Source: Chitinophagaceae bacterium
GTDB lineage: Bacteria; Bacteroidota; Bacteroidia; Chitinophagales; Chitinophagaceae
Assembly (NCBI GenBank): GCA_023957125.1
Contig: JAMLHL010000025.1
Location: 1 to 56,453, forward strand
Direction of reading: 5' to 3'
DNA length: 56,453 bases
The number at the start of each line of letters is the position of its first letter. The first letter of the stretch is position 1. Under the pieces are notes generated by a model. That model worked only from the letters and a program-made list of their open reading frames with translations, was not told the origin of the DNA and did no database searches. This document shows positions 8,995 to 17,587 of the stretch, one piece after another. Made by a program: the position numbers and the translations under genes.

Positions 8995-9345
8995 AATAAG
9001 TCCCCACTTTATTGATCAATACGATGCTGAACATGCCAATCGTAAGTAGAATCGGAGATAGCCTGCACCACCAAAATGACCTCATTCAGTCATATCTACA
9101 GCATCCATCGTGCAATTTAAGACATTCGGTTCAGATTGAATTGTTAAGTAAAGAAGATTTACGAACAGGAGAATGGCGAAGCGCCTGCCTCGTCCGGCTG
9201 TTGTCAAACGGGAACTCTTTCCCGGATGTTTTGCTGCCACGCAGCTTCACTAATTCGGGATACACCCCAAAAAAGCCATTTTAAACAATGTATTTCAAAC
9301 GCGCTGGTGCGGAAGTCTGAATGCGAAAAGCATGAGGATAAGAAG
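8995..9345. other. Gene-poor stretch with a repeat-like segment
   Basis: The region holds an open frame on the plus strand (9012-9284) whose predicted peptide has no recognisable family and biased, low-complexity usage. The part around 9180-9275 (ending GGGATACACCCCAAAA) resembles an eroded version of the palindromic intergenic elements seen at 19.0 and 32.8 kb. It is treated as non-coding. Confidence 0.4.
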
Positions 9346-9771
9346 TTACGGTTTCCCGGTAACGGAATCTATTTCCCAAAATTTCTCCTTTATCAGACTT
9401 AGTGCAAAAGCGGCAGCGGCAGCGGTAAAAACGGAGGCATCGAAAGCGGTTTTTATGCCTCTCGAAAAACTCATCGAAAGGGCAAAGATCAGCAGAAGGA
9501 TACCGCTCCATTTTGCCACCCGTTCTGTTTTGTACCCTGCAAGCAGGCATAGTGCAAAAACAGTTTCGGCTGCGGTAGCCACCCATCCTAAAAGAGGGAT
9601 GATCGCCTCCGGCGCCCAGGGGCTGATCAATCCGGTATAGCTTAAAAAGGCCTCCCAGTTGCCCCAAACCGACATTTCTTTAGGCCAAAATCCAAGCCGG
9701 TCGGTCACAGCGGATAAGAAACCCGTGGCTACCGCCAGTCTCAGGAATAATTTAATCAACTTTTTATACAT
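9346..9771 (-). CDS. DoxX-family membrane protein
   Basis: A 141-residue protein with four predicted membrane segments: LFLRLAVATGFLSAV, WEAFLSYTGLISPW, IPLLGWVATAAETVFALCLL and a final VFTAAAAAFALSL. This layout, with the early RLAVATGFLSAV and the central GWVATAAETVFALCLLAGY stretch, is that of the DoxX family. These small inner-membrane proteins accompany oxidoreductases and thiol-stress systems. It is monocistronic here, and its role is unknown. Confidence 0.8.
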   Translation of the reverse strand: MYKKLIKLFLRLAVATGFLSAVTDRLGFWPKEMSVWGNWEAFLSYTGLISPWAPEAIIPLLGWVATAAETVFALCLLAGYKTERVAKWSGILLLIFALSMSFSRGIKTAFDASVFTAAAAAFALSLIKEKFWEIDSVTGKP

Positions 9772-9940
9772 AACCGGGAATCCGTTTTAATGCATGATTT
9801 ATTGTAATTTATAGAAAATAACCAGGTCATAGAAACCGTGGATGCATCCGGGAACGCTAACCTGTCAAAGGTAGGCAAATGTGTAGCAACCGCTTGGGGA
9901 TATCAGTAGCAATGCAGGTCGTCATCAGGGGTGAAAAATC

Positions 9941-9976
9941 AAGGGCGCTTTTCCGAATAAACCGGAAGCGCCCTTT
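9941..9976 (-). terminator. Terminator downstream of the fasciclin gene
   Basis: A strong stem pairs GGGCGCTT..CCG with CGG AAGCGCCC, with a short TT bulge and a loop of about seven bases. On the minus strand it is followed by TTGATTTTT. It starts 23 nt after the fasciclin stop. Confidence 0.75.
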
Positions 9977-9998
9977 TTCAAAACAAAGAATGCGTATT

Positions 9999-10574
9999 TT
10001 ATTTAGCAGGTGGCAAAAGCACTGCGTCTATGACATGTATGATACCGTTTGACGCCGGGATGGAAGCAATAATATTTGCCCCGTTCACCGTTGTTGCCCC
10101 GTCTTTTACGCTGACGGTGATATTATCTCCGTTGGCTTGTCCAAAACTCATCCCGTCTTTGAGCATTTCCGGTCTTAACACCCCGATATACACATGGTAT
10201 TCGAGGATATTACGGAGATCATTCTTTTTCGCGGGTTTAAGCAGATCGGTCAGGGTGCCTTCCGGCAACTTGTCGAAAGCTGCATTGGTGGGCGCAAAAA
10301 CGGTAAAAGGACCAGCGTTGGACAATGCGTCAACGTATTCTGCCGTCTGAAGCGCTTTAACCAGGGTGGTGTGGTCGGGGCTGCCAGCGGCAATTTTTAC
10401 TACGTCTTTTTGAGAATCATCGTCTTGTACACCCGACTGACCGCTAAGGGTTACGGCTCCGGAAGCAACGCCGGTCGTGGTGTCGGAGGCGGCGTCCGAT
10501 GTTGCATTGTTGCACGCAATCCATAAAACCGAACTTGCGAGAAGGATTGCAAGGGATAGATAACTTTTTTTCAT
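9999..10574 (-). CDS. Fasciclin (FAS1) domain lipoprotein
   Basis: A 191-residue exported protein. The signal peptide MKKSYLSLAILLASSVLWIAC ends in a lipobox-like cysteine (Cys21), so it is probably a lipoprotein. After a Ser/Thr/Ala-rich linker, one FAS1 domain spans residues 60-190. It has the H1 motif GPFTVFAPTNAAFDKLP and the H2 motif NGIIHVIDAVLLPP near the end. FAS1 domains mediate adhesion or cell-envelope contacts. The gene stands alone with its own terminator. Confidence 0.9.
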   Translation of the reverse strand: MKKSYLSLAILLASSVLWIACNNATSDAASDTTTGVASGAVTLSGQSGVQDDDSQKDVVKIAAGSPDHTTLVKALQTAEYVDALSNAGPFTVFAPTNAAFDKLPEGTLTDLLKPAKKNDLRNILEYHVYIGVLRPEMLKDGMSFGQANGDNITVSVKDGATTVNGANIIASIPASNGIIHVIDAVLLPPAK

Positions 10575-10737
10575 AATTGTTTTTTGTTTGTATGAACAGT
10601 TTTATTGTCCCGCATATTGGCTTAATACAAGCACAAAGTAATATCTGCAGAACGGCTGAGGGTATGACAACTGTCATACTATTGTAAGATATCGGTCATT
10701 TATTTGCGTGATCCGGAATAATTTATAAGATGGGAGG

Positions 10738-10985
10738 TGTTGCAGGGTGCAAGTCACAGGTTGCAGGGAGTTTGAAGTTTTTTGTTTTTTGTGGGAGTTA
10801 GGCTGACACTGACTGCCCAAAGCTGATAGCCGACGGCTGATTGCTCATTACTGACCCGAGACCTGAGACCTACTACCTGCAACGCAACAACCTGAAACCT
10901 GTAACCTGAGACCTGCAACCTGCAACCTGAAACCTGCAACCTGAGACCTGTAACCTGCAACCTAAGACCTGCAACCTGGTACCTC
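10738..10985. repeat. Long degenerate heptamer array
   Basis: The largest array of the ACCTGnn unit in the window: more than a dozen consecutive copies such as ACCTGAA, ACCTGTA, ACCTGAG and ACCTGCA between 10855 and 10985. It is preceded by reversed CAGGTTG units and a short GCTGATAGCC-type stretch. It fills most of the 504-nt gap between the fasciclin and antiporter genes. An in-frame peptide readable through it is an artefact of the 7-nt period. Confidence 0.85.
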
Positions 10986-11078
10986 CCTGACAGATTTTGG
11001 AGTTTCTAATTTTGATTCTTTTGAATATTTTTGTTCATCTTAAAAAATCGTACAGATACTTATTAATATATTGACTGA

Positions 11079-13349
11079 ATGGGGCATTTACCGAAATTGA
11101 TTGAAGACCTAGCACTTATTTTGATGGCAGGCGCCATCGTAACCATACTTTTTAAACGAATCAAACAACCGCTTGTACTGGGCTATATCATAGCCGGCTT
11201 TCTTGTGGGACCTCACTTTCAGCTGGTACCCACAGTGGTGGATAATGAGAATATAAAGACGTTGGCAGAAATCGGGGTTATCTTCCTGCTGTTTAGCCTG
11301 GGTCTGGAGTTTAGTTTTAAAAAGTTGATGCGGGTAGGGGGCTCCGCTTCCATAACCGCCTTTGTGGAGATCATGTTTATTACCATCTCCGGTTACGCAT
11401 TGGGAAAGATGTTAGGATGGTCCACAATGGATAGCCTGTTCCTGGGAGGGATGCTGGCCAGTTCATCTACCACCATTATCATCAAAGCGTTTGATGAACT
11501 GGGCATCAAAACAAAACAGTATGCCCGCATCGTTTTCGGGGTATTGGTAGTGGAAGACATTGTAGTGATCTTACTGATGGTATTGCTGTCAACCGTGGCG
11601 GTGACGCAGCAATTTGAAGGAACGGAGATCATGCTGACCATTTTGAAGTTGCTGTTCTTCCTGGCTTTGTGGTTTATAATGGGCATTTTCCTTCTACCCT
11701 CGTTTCTGAAACGGGCTAAAAAACTAATGGACGAGGAAACCTTACTGATCCTTTCCCTGGGGCTCTGCCTGGGGATGGTGGTGCTGGCAACCCAGGTTGG
11801 CTTCTCTGCCGAATTAGGCGCTTTCATAATGGGTTCAATAATAGCGGAAACCACCCTGGCCGAAAAAGTGGAGCACCTGACCAAGCCGGTAAAAGACCTG
11901 TTTGGATCGGTGTTTTTTGTATCGGTGGGCATGATGATTGATCCCGCTGCCATTGTAAGATATGCCTGGCCAATCACCGCCGTTACACTGCTGACCTTGT
12001 TTGGAAAGTTATTCAGCACCACGCTCGGGGCGATCATTTCGGGTCAGCCGTTAAGGCAATCGGTACAGGTGGGCATGAGCATGGCGCAAATCGGGGAATT
12101 TGCCTTTATCGTAGCCAGCCTGGGGTTGTCATTAGGGGTTATCTCCGATTTTCTCTTCCCCGTGGCAGTGGGTGCCTCCGCGATCACCACTTTTACGACT
12201 CCTTACCTGATCAAATATTCCGAACCTTTATATAATTATATTGAAAAAATACTCCCCGAAAGCTGGGTCTCCAAGCTGAACCGCTATTCCTCCAGTACGG
12301 AAAGCATACAGGCGGAAAGCGCATGGAAAACCGTATTAAAGAGCTACAGCAGGATCGTATTGATAAACGGGATCATCCTGTTGGCTTTGGCCCTGGTTTC
12401 CTCTAATTTTCTGGTTCCTTTTGTTAACGAAAAAGTGCATAACGAATCGCTCCGGATATTGATCGTTCTGATCCTCTCGCTCGGATCCGCTGCACCTTTC
12501 CTTTGGGCATTAATGGCCAAGCAACCCAATAACCAGGCGTACAGAGGTTTGTGGATAGACAAAAAATACAACCGGGGGCCCCTGCTGATTGTAGAGATCT
12601 CGCGGAATGTGTTAGGGATCATATTGATCGGTTTCTGGATTGACAGGCTGGTATCCACCCAGGTAGCGCTATTGGTGGCCATCCCGGTTACCGTTTTGGT
12701 GTTGTTTCTTTTTTCCAAGAGAATTCAAAAGTTCTACCAACGCATTGAAAGCCGGTTTATCACCAATTTAAATGCAAGAGAAACGGCGGCTGCGGTAGGA
12801 AACCCGATGCAACAGGCTTTTCTCCGGCAACAAAACAATTTTCAATCCAACCTCGGCCCCTGGGACGTCCATATTGTGGAATTGCAGGTGAACCCCTACG
12901 CCGAGTACGTGGGGAAACCGCTGGTAGAACTGGCCTGGCGTGAAAAATATGGAATCAATATCGTATATATTAAACGGGGTGAACAGTTGATCAATGCACC
13001 CGGCCGGCACAACCGGCTGCTGCCGTTTGACCAGGTGGGGGTTATCGCTACCGACGACCAGATGAACGCGTTCAAGCCCGTGTTTGATGCGGCGTTGACA
13101 ATCCCGGGCGATATGCTGGACATAAACGATATCTCTCTCGAAAAAGTACCCGTTAATGAACGTACCCGCCTGAAAGGACTTACCATCCGCGACTCCGGTT
13201 TGCGGGAGCGTACCAACGGATTGGTCATAGGTATCCAGCGGGGTAATGAAAGGATACTGAATCCCGACTCGTCCACCGTTTTTGAATGGGGTGATATTGT
13301 ATGGATCGTGGGAGAAAGAAAGAAAATTTTACAACTGACCCAAAAGTAG
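11079..13349 (+). CDS. CPA2-family cation:proton antiporter with C-terminal TrkA_C domain
   Basis: A 756-residue membrane protein. Residues 1-385 form a CPA2 (Kef/GerN-type) sodium/hydrogen exchanger fold, with hydrophobic helices and the motif GVIFLLFSLGLEFSFKKL near residue 66. Further hydrophobic segments follow at about 425-560. The C-terminal 170 residues include a TrkA_C-like (RCK_C) domain (VGKPLVELAWREKYGINIV; later LTIRDSGLRERTNGLVIG), which gates K+ systems by ligand binding. The full RCK_N nucleotide-binding domain typical of KefB/KefC was not recognised. It probably exports K+ or Na+ against protons. Confidence 0.9.
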   Translation: MGHLPKLIEDLALILMAGAIVTILFKRIKQPLVLGYIIAGFLVGPHFQLVPTVVDNENIKTLAEIGVIFLLFSLGLEFSFKKLMRVGGSASITAFVEIMFITISGYALGKMLGWSTMDSLFLGGMLASSSTTIIIKAFDELGIKTKQYARIVFGVLVVEDIVVILLMVLLSTVAVTQQFEGTEIMLTILKLLFFLALWFIMGIFLLPSFLKRAKKLMDEETLLILSLGLCLGMVVLATQVGFSAELGAFIMGSIIAETTLAEKVEHLTKPVKDLFGSVFFVSVGMMIDPAAIVRYAWPITAVTLLTLFGKLFSTTLGAIISGQPLRQSVQVGMSMAQIGEFAFIVASLGLSLGVISDFLFPVAVGASAITTFTTPYLIKYSEPLYNYIEKILPESWVSKLNRYSSSTESIQAESAWKTVLKSYSRIVLINGIILLALALVSSNFLVPFVNEKVHNESLRILIVLILSLGSAAPFLWALMAKQPNNQAYRGLWIDKKYNRGPLLIVEISRNVLGIILIGFWIDRLVSTQVALLVAIPVTVLVLFLFSKRIQKFYQRIESRFITNLNARETAAAVGNPMQQAFLRQQNNFQSNLGPWDVHIVELQVNPYAEYVGKPLVELAWREKYGINIVYIKRGEQLINAPGRHNRLLPFDQVGVIATDDQMNAFKPVFDAALTIPGDMLDINDISLEKVPVNERTRLKGLTIRDSGLRERTNGLVIGIQRGNERILNPDSSTVFEWGDIVWIVGERKKILQLTQK

Positions 13350-13407
13350 CCAGACGGTAGTCTGCCTGTTTTTACAAACTTCCCTGAACAAAAACCTGCG
13401 GGGATCA

Positions 13408-13467
13408 ATACCTAATACCTAATACCTGATACCTGTAACCTGAAACCTGTAACCTGATACCTGTAAC
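13408..13467. repeat. Short heptamer array
   Basis: Units ATACCTA, ATACCTG, GTAACCTG and AAACCTG in tandem after the antiporter gene, of the same family as the other ACCTGnn arrays. Confidence 0.7.
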
Positions 13468-13558
13468 CTTGATCTTTATCAATAAAATTTCTTATCCGGA
13501 AGCAATGAGGCAGCGTCCTGGTCATTCGTACCTTTACAGGAATAAAAAGAAATGACAG

Positions 13559-14272
13559 ATGAAAAAGACAATGAAGATAAATATCTGGTCGGATGTGAGA
13601 TGCCCGTTTTGTTATATCGGTAAAAGAAAATTCGAAAAAGCTTTAGCGCTCTTTTCCAAAAAAGATGAGATAGAAGTAATATGGCGAAGTTTTGAACTGG
13701 ACCCGGATCTGGAAACCCGGCCGGGAGAAAATACGGTTGAACACATTGCCAGGGTCAAAGGCATTTCTTCGAAGCAGGCGGAACAAATGCATGAACAGGT
13801 AACGGAAATAGCCCGCAAGGTTGGATTGGATTTTGATTTTGAGAACGCAGTGGTTGCCAATTCCTTTAATGCCCACCGTTTGATCCAGTTAGCTAAGCTG
13901 CATGGATTGGGGAATGCCATAGAGGAAGAATTGTTTAAAGCCCATTTTACGCGGGGTGAAAATATAGATGACGGAAACGTTTTGCTTCGGTTAGGCCTTA
14001 CCGTTGGGATCCCCGAAAAAGAAGTGAGGGATATGCTTTCGGGAGACGGCTTTTCACAGGCTGTAAAACAGGATGAGCAGGAAGCTTATTCGATTGGCGT
14101 GAGCGGCGTACCGTTTTTTGTTTTTGACAACAAATATGCGGTTTCAGGAGCGCAATCGCCGGAAGTGTTTTTGCAGGCTTTACAGCAAAGCTGGAACAAT
14201 TTTGAGCAACGCCCGGAGATGATCCCTGTCGAAGAGGGTCCGTCCTGTTCACCGGAAAGCGATTGCGGGTAA
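13559..14272 (+). CDS. DsbA-family oxidoreductase (FrnE-like)
   Basis: A 237-residue thioredoxin-fold protein with the redox motif C15-P-F-C18 in DVRCPFCYIGKRKFE and the cis-proline loop GVSGVPFFVF near residue 180. Length and motifs match the cytoplasmic FrnE branch of DsbA proteins, which act as disulfide isomerases or oxidoreductases rather than as periplasmic DsbA. There is no signal peptide. The C-terminal CSPESDC adds two cysteines, a tail also known in FrnE proteins. A second start lies four codons in (MKINIW), which would move the start to 13571. Confidence 0.9.
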   Translation: MKKTMKINIWSDVRCPFCYIGKRKFEKALALFSKKDEIEVIWRSFELDPDLETRPGENTVEHIARVKGISSKQAEQMHEQVTEIARKVGLDFDFENAVVANSFNAHRLIQLAKLHGLGNAIEEELFKAHFTRGENIDDGNVLLRLGLTVGIPEKEVRDMLSGDGFSQAVKQDEQEAYSIGVSGVPFFVFDNKYAVSGAQSPEVFLQALQQSWNNFEQRPEMIPVEEGPSCSPESDCG

Positions 14273-14360
14273 CCTGTAAGAATCATGGATTAAATACTTC
14301 AGCATATTTTTTTAAACACAGGGCTTGAAGATCAATTCTGCCTGTACAATCTTATAAGCG

Positions 14361-15404
14361 ATGGAAATAGGTCTTATCACTTTTGCGGATATGAACCCGG
14401 CCGGCGGTCCGGAACAGAACGTTCACGCACATCAGCGTATAAAAGATCTGATGGAAGAAATACAATTAGCCGACCAGTTGGGATTGGATGTCTTTGGCAT
14501 TGGCGAACATCATCGCCCCGACTATGCGGTATCATCGCCGGCTTCCATACTGGCCGCTGCTGCAATGATCACCAAAAATATCCGGCTGAGCAGCGCGGTA
14601 ACGGTATTAAGTTCAGACGATCCGGTACGGGTGTACCAAAGTTTTGCAACAGTGGATCACCTCTCGGATGGCCGGGCGGAGATAATGGCCGGTCGTGGCT
14701 CATTTATAGAATCGTTTCCGCTGTTTGGATACAACCTGGAAGATTATGATGAACTTTTTACCGAAAAATTAGACCTGCTGCTGAAATTAACCCAAAATGA
14801 AAAAATATCCTGGCGGGGGAAACACCGGGCTTCCATTGAGGGGCGTGGTATATATCCCCGTTCTTACCAATCCGCTATTCCGGTGTGGCTGGCAGCCGGT
14901 GGTACGCCTGCTTCTGCCATAAGAGCGGCCACCCTCGGACTGCCACTGATGCTCGCGATCATTGGCGGCCGGCCGGAGCAGTTTGTACCTTTTGTGGATC
15001 TGTATCGCGACACGGCCAAAAAAACCGGGAAAAATATGGATACCCTGCTTCTCGGAATCAATAACCATTTGTTTGTGGGAGAAGATTCACAAAAAACGGC
15101 GAACAGCTTTTACCCCTATTATGCCGCCATGATGAGCCGGATAGGCCGTGAAAGGGGGTGGCGCCCGATGAGCCGGGAGCAATACGATTATTCCCGGTCG
15201 GGGGAAGGCTCCTTAATGGTGGGCAGCGTGCAGGAAGTGATTGATAAAATTTTACACGAACATGAATTATTCGGTTTTACCCGTTTTTTAGGGCATATCA
15301 GTCTGGGGCAGGTGCCGCACGCTCAAACAATGAAATCTATTGAACTGTTTGGAACACAGGTGGCGCCAGTGATCAGGAAAGCCGTGGAAAGTTCGAAATC
15401 CTAA
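14361..15404 (+). CDS. Luciferase-like (LLM class) flavin-dependent oxidoreductase
   Basis: A 347-residue protein of the bacterial luciferase-like monooxygenase superfamily, which uses reduced FMN/F420-type cofactors in a TIM barrel. Characteristic segments are GIGEHHRPDYAVSSPA near residue 46, LSSAVTVLSSDDPVRVYQ near 75 and a RGSFIESFPLFGY segment. Its substrate cannot be told. It follows the DsbA-like gene on the same strand with an 88-nt gap. No other partner is obvious. Confidence 0.88.
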   Translation: MEIGLITFADMNPAGGPEQNVHAHQRIKDLMEEIQLADQLGLDVFGIGEHHRPDYAVSSPASILAAAAMITKNIRLSSAVTVLSSDDPVRVYQSFATVDHLSDGRAEIMAGRGSFIESFPLFGYNLEDYDELFTEKLDLLLKLTQNEKISWRGKHRASIEGRGIYPRSYQSAIPVWLAAGGTPASAIRAATLGLPLMLAIIGGRPEQFVPFVDLYRDTAKKTGKNMDTLLLGINNHLFVGEDSQKTANSFYPYYAAMMSRIGRERGWRPMSREQYDYSRSGEGSLMVGSVQEVIDKILHEHELFGFTRFLGHISLGQVPHAQTMKSIELFGTQVAPVIRKAVESSKS

Positions 15405-15549
15405 CGGAATGGATGACCTGTAGCCCGCGTCCGGGGAAACCATACGGCCCGGGAGCAATTAAAAAAACCAGGATCCATAAAATATTTTTCATTTTCATTT
15501 GTCAGCATAAATAGCAGTATTTTATTCCTTCACTTTTAAAGTAAAAATT

Positions 15550-15897
15550 ATGCACAAATGGAGATTCTTAGCGCCATTAGGATTATTGGCAGTGGCTGCG
15601 GCAGGCAGCGCAATCGTTATGTTGTTATGGAACTGGCTGATGCCGGCCGTGTTTGGCTTAAGTATCGTTAGTTTTTGGCAGGCCCTGGGGATTTTTGTTC
15701 TTTGCCGTTTGTTGTTTGGCAGGTTCGGCATTGGCAGACGTGGATTTGGAGGAATGGGAAATCCCATTTATGAAAAATGGTCTAAGATGACGCCTGAAGA
15801 GAAAAAAGAATTTTTGAAAAAACGTCATGCCGGCCACTTTGGGCAGGCCTGCAGGCACGATGCTTTCCAAAATGACAACGCCGAAAAGCAAGACTAA
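15550..15897 (+). CDS. Small membrane protein coupled to a sigma factor gene
   Basis: A 115-residue protein of no recognised family. Two hydrophobic segments (LAPLGLLAVAAAGSAIVMLLW and VSFWQALGIFVLCRLLF, both cited in part) are followed by a Gly/Arg stretch and a soluble charged tail. That tail contains WSKMTPEEKKEFLKKR and several histidines and cysteine (HAGHFGQACRH). The stop lies one base before the ATG of the sigma factor gene, so the two are very likely translated together. This arrangement suggests a regulator or sensor of the sigma factor, or a metal-responsive accessory. That role is inference. Confidence 0.75.
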   Translation: MHKWRFLAPLGLLAVAAAGSAIVMLLWNWLMPAVFGLSIVSFWQALGIFVLCRLLFGRFGIGRRGFGGMGNPIYEKWSKMTPEEKKEFLKKRHAGHFGQACRHDAFQNDNAEKQD

Positions 15898-15898
15898 A

Positions 15899-16468
15899 AT
15901 GTCCGGGCAAAATCAATACGATGTCGGGAAACTGATTACACAATATCAACCGCAGCTTACATCCTTTATCCGGAAACGGATAGCCAACAAGGAAGACAGG
16001 GAAGATATTCTGCAAGATGTTTTTTATCAATTGATACAAACAGTCAGTATCGCTCTCCATCCTATTGAAAATGTTTCGGCATGGCTGTACCGCGTAGCAA
16101 GAAACCGGATTATTAATCACCGGGCAAAAAAAAGGGAGGAAAGATTGCCCGAGTACCGGGATGAGGAAAGCGACCAGGAAGTTTTGGAGGAATTTTCAGA
16201 AGTACTTTTCAGTAATGAAACTTCGTTCTCACCGGAAACAGAATATTTACGTTCCTTAGTGTGGACGGAATTAAAAAGCGCTCTTGCCGAGCTCCCTCAG
16301 GAGCAGCGTGAGATATACGAACTGACGGAATTTGACGGCATTCCGGTCAAAGAAATTGCCTTGTCCAAAGATATAGCGATCAATACGTTGCTATCCCGAA
16401 AACATTATGCCGTTTTGCACTTGCGTAAGCGAATGAAGCAGTTGTATGAAGATATTATCATCGCGTAA
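15899..16468 (+). CDS. ECF-type sigma-70 family RNA polymerase sigma factor
   Basis: A 189-residue sigma factor with region 2 (EDREDILQDVFYQLIQ and AWLYRVARNRIINH) and region 4 (LPQEQREIYELTEFDGIPVKEIA followed by an HTH; cited in part). Upstream in-frame ATGs at 15827 and 15872 would lie inside the preceding gene. The start at 15899, one base after that gene's stop, gives MSGQNQYDVGK and fits translational coupling. No classical anti-sigma (FecR-like) gene is adjacent, so the upstream membrane protein is the best candidate regulator. Confidence 0.9.
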   Translation: MSGQNQYDVGKLITQYQPQLTSFIRKRIANKEDREDILQDVFYQLIQTVSIALHPIENVSAWLYRVARNRIINHRAKKREERLPEYRDEESDQEVLEEFSEVLFSNETSFSPETEYLRSLVWTELKSALAELPQEQREIYELTEFDGIPVKEIALSKDIAINTLLSRKHYAVLHLRKRMKQLYEDIIIA

Positions 16469-16512
16469 AAACAGGCGTTCTAAATAAGCATAAAATCAGT
16501 TGCAACAAACCC

Positions 16513-16520
16513 TATATTTG
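16513..16520 (+). promoter_or_regulatory. Probable -7 box for the GNAT gene
   Basis: TATATTTG matches TAnnTTTG, 12 nt before the first ATG (16533) and 21 nt before the second (16542). No convincing -33 element is present at the right spacing. The short leader favours the second ATG as start. Confidence 0.4.
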
Positions 16521-16532
16521 CGATAACATAGA

Positions 16533-16838
16533 ATGAAAATTATGACAGAAGTTAAACTTCAATTAGACGATAAAGGGCACGGGCATTTTTATATCATGGA
16601 AGAGGAGGCGCAAATGGGGGAAATGGTGGTTGGCGTGGCTGATGGTATCTTAACGGCCTATCACACTGAAGTTGCGCCCCGGGCCGAGGGAAAGGGATTG
16701 GCAAAACAACTCCTGGAAGCTATGACAGACTATGCCCGTAAGCATCACCTGAAAGTAGTGCCGCTCTGTAATTACGTTCACAGTCAGTTCAAACGGCATG
16801 CTGAACAGTACACAGATTTGTGGAAGCAGCCGGAGTAA
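16533..16838 (+). CDS. GNAT-family N-acetyltransferase (YjdJ-like)
   Basis: A 101-residue compact GNAT protein of the Gcn5-related type. The acetyl-CoA pyrophosphate-binding signature is VAPRAEGKGLAKQLLEAMTDYAR (cited in part), followed by the beta-strand LKVVPLCNYVHSQFKRH that is typical of the short YjdJ/GNAT group. The predicted function is acetyl transfer to an unknown small molecule or protein. It could start at 16533 or at the in-frame ATG 16542. It lies 13 nt upstream of the HMA-AraC regulator, suggesting one transcript. Confidence 0.87.
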   Translation: MKIMTEVKLQLDDKGHGHFYIMEEEAQMGEMVVGVADGILTAYHTEVAPRAEGKGLAKQLLEAMTDYARKHHLKVVPLCNYVHSQFKRHAEQYTDLWKQPE

Positions 16839-16851
16839 TAAAAGTTGGGGC

Positions 16852-17415
16852 ATGAAACTGGTCATCAAAAATATGGTTTGCCCGCGTTGTATCAGCGCTG
16901 TGGAGCAAATCCTCAAAGAGAATAAATTACCTTCTCGGTATATTCGTCTCGGAGAAGTGGAATTAATTAAAGATCCGGGCAAAAAAAGATTGGAAAAACT
17001 TTCGGCAGATCTTGTCAGCAACGGCTTCGAACTTCTGGATGATCAGAAAATGCAGTTGATCGAAAAAGTAAAAACCTTATTAATTGAAAAGGTGCAGCAG
17101 GGAAATATAGAAGAACATTTCAGCGTGAGTAAATATTTAGGAACGCAGATATTCAGGGACTATTCTTCCGTCAGCAAGTTGTTTTCGGAGGTAGAGGGGA
17201 TCACCATCGAACAATTTTTCATTTTGCAAAAACTTGAAAAGGTTAAAGAATGGATTATTTATAATGAACTTACCTTAAGCCGGATTGCCGGGAGCCTGGG
17301 ATATAGCAGCACCCAGCATTTGAGCAATCAGTTTAAAAAACTTACCGGCATGACCCCCACCCGGTTCAGGCAAATAGGAGCTGCTCACCGCAAGGCGCTG
17401 GATGCTATTCACTGA
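16852..17415 (+). CDS. HMA-like domain fused to an AraC-type DNA-binding domain
   Basis: A 187-residue regulator. The start at 16852 (MKLVIKNMVCPRC) is chosen because the longer frame would overlap the GNAT gene. The N-terminal 65 residues resemble a heavy-metal-associated domain, with a CxxC pair at Cys10/Cys13 (NMVCPRC). A linker of about 30 residues follows, then an AraC HTH pair at about 100-180 (SRIAGSLGYSSTQHLSNQFKK and LTGMTPTRFRQ, cited in part). The layout suggests direct metal or thiol sensing by a transcription factor. No metal-transport gene is adjacent, so the ligand is unknown. Confidence 0.85.
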   Translation: MKLVIKNMVCPRCISAVEQILKENKLPSRYIRLGEVELIKDPGKKRLEKLSADLVSNGFELLDDQKMQLIEKVKTLLIEKVQQGNIEEHFSVSKYLGTQIFRDYSSVSKLFSEVEGITIEQFFILQKLEKVKEWIIYNELTLSRIAGSLGYSSTQHLSNQFKKLTGMTPTRFRQIGAAHRKALDAIH

Positions 17416-17587
17416 AGCAATACCCTTATATACGAGGCTGTTTCAAACTTTGACCGGCATTGCCACTACCGGCCGGTGTCTTCATCGAACGGAAACGCAG
17501 ATGGGATTCGGGTGAAAATTGAGATGCGCCACCGGTTGGTATAATTCCGATAAAAATCAATAATATTGTTATTATACCTCTGCATGT

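Noticed and set aside
9012..9284. A 90-codon plus-strand frame in the VWA-DoxX gap
   Set aside because: It has no family similarity, biased composition and overlap with repeat-like DNA. It is kept only as a note on the gap.
10754..10960. A 68-codon frame reading LQVTGLRLQVSGCRLQ-type repeats
   Set aside because: It results from translating the heptamer array: seven-nt units shift frame and repeat every 21 nt, giving a false repetitive peptide.
11393..12037. A 214-codon frame on the minus strand
   Set aside because: It lies inside the CPA2 antiporter gene on the opposite strand, with low-complexity Ser/Thr-rich content and no family.
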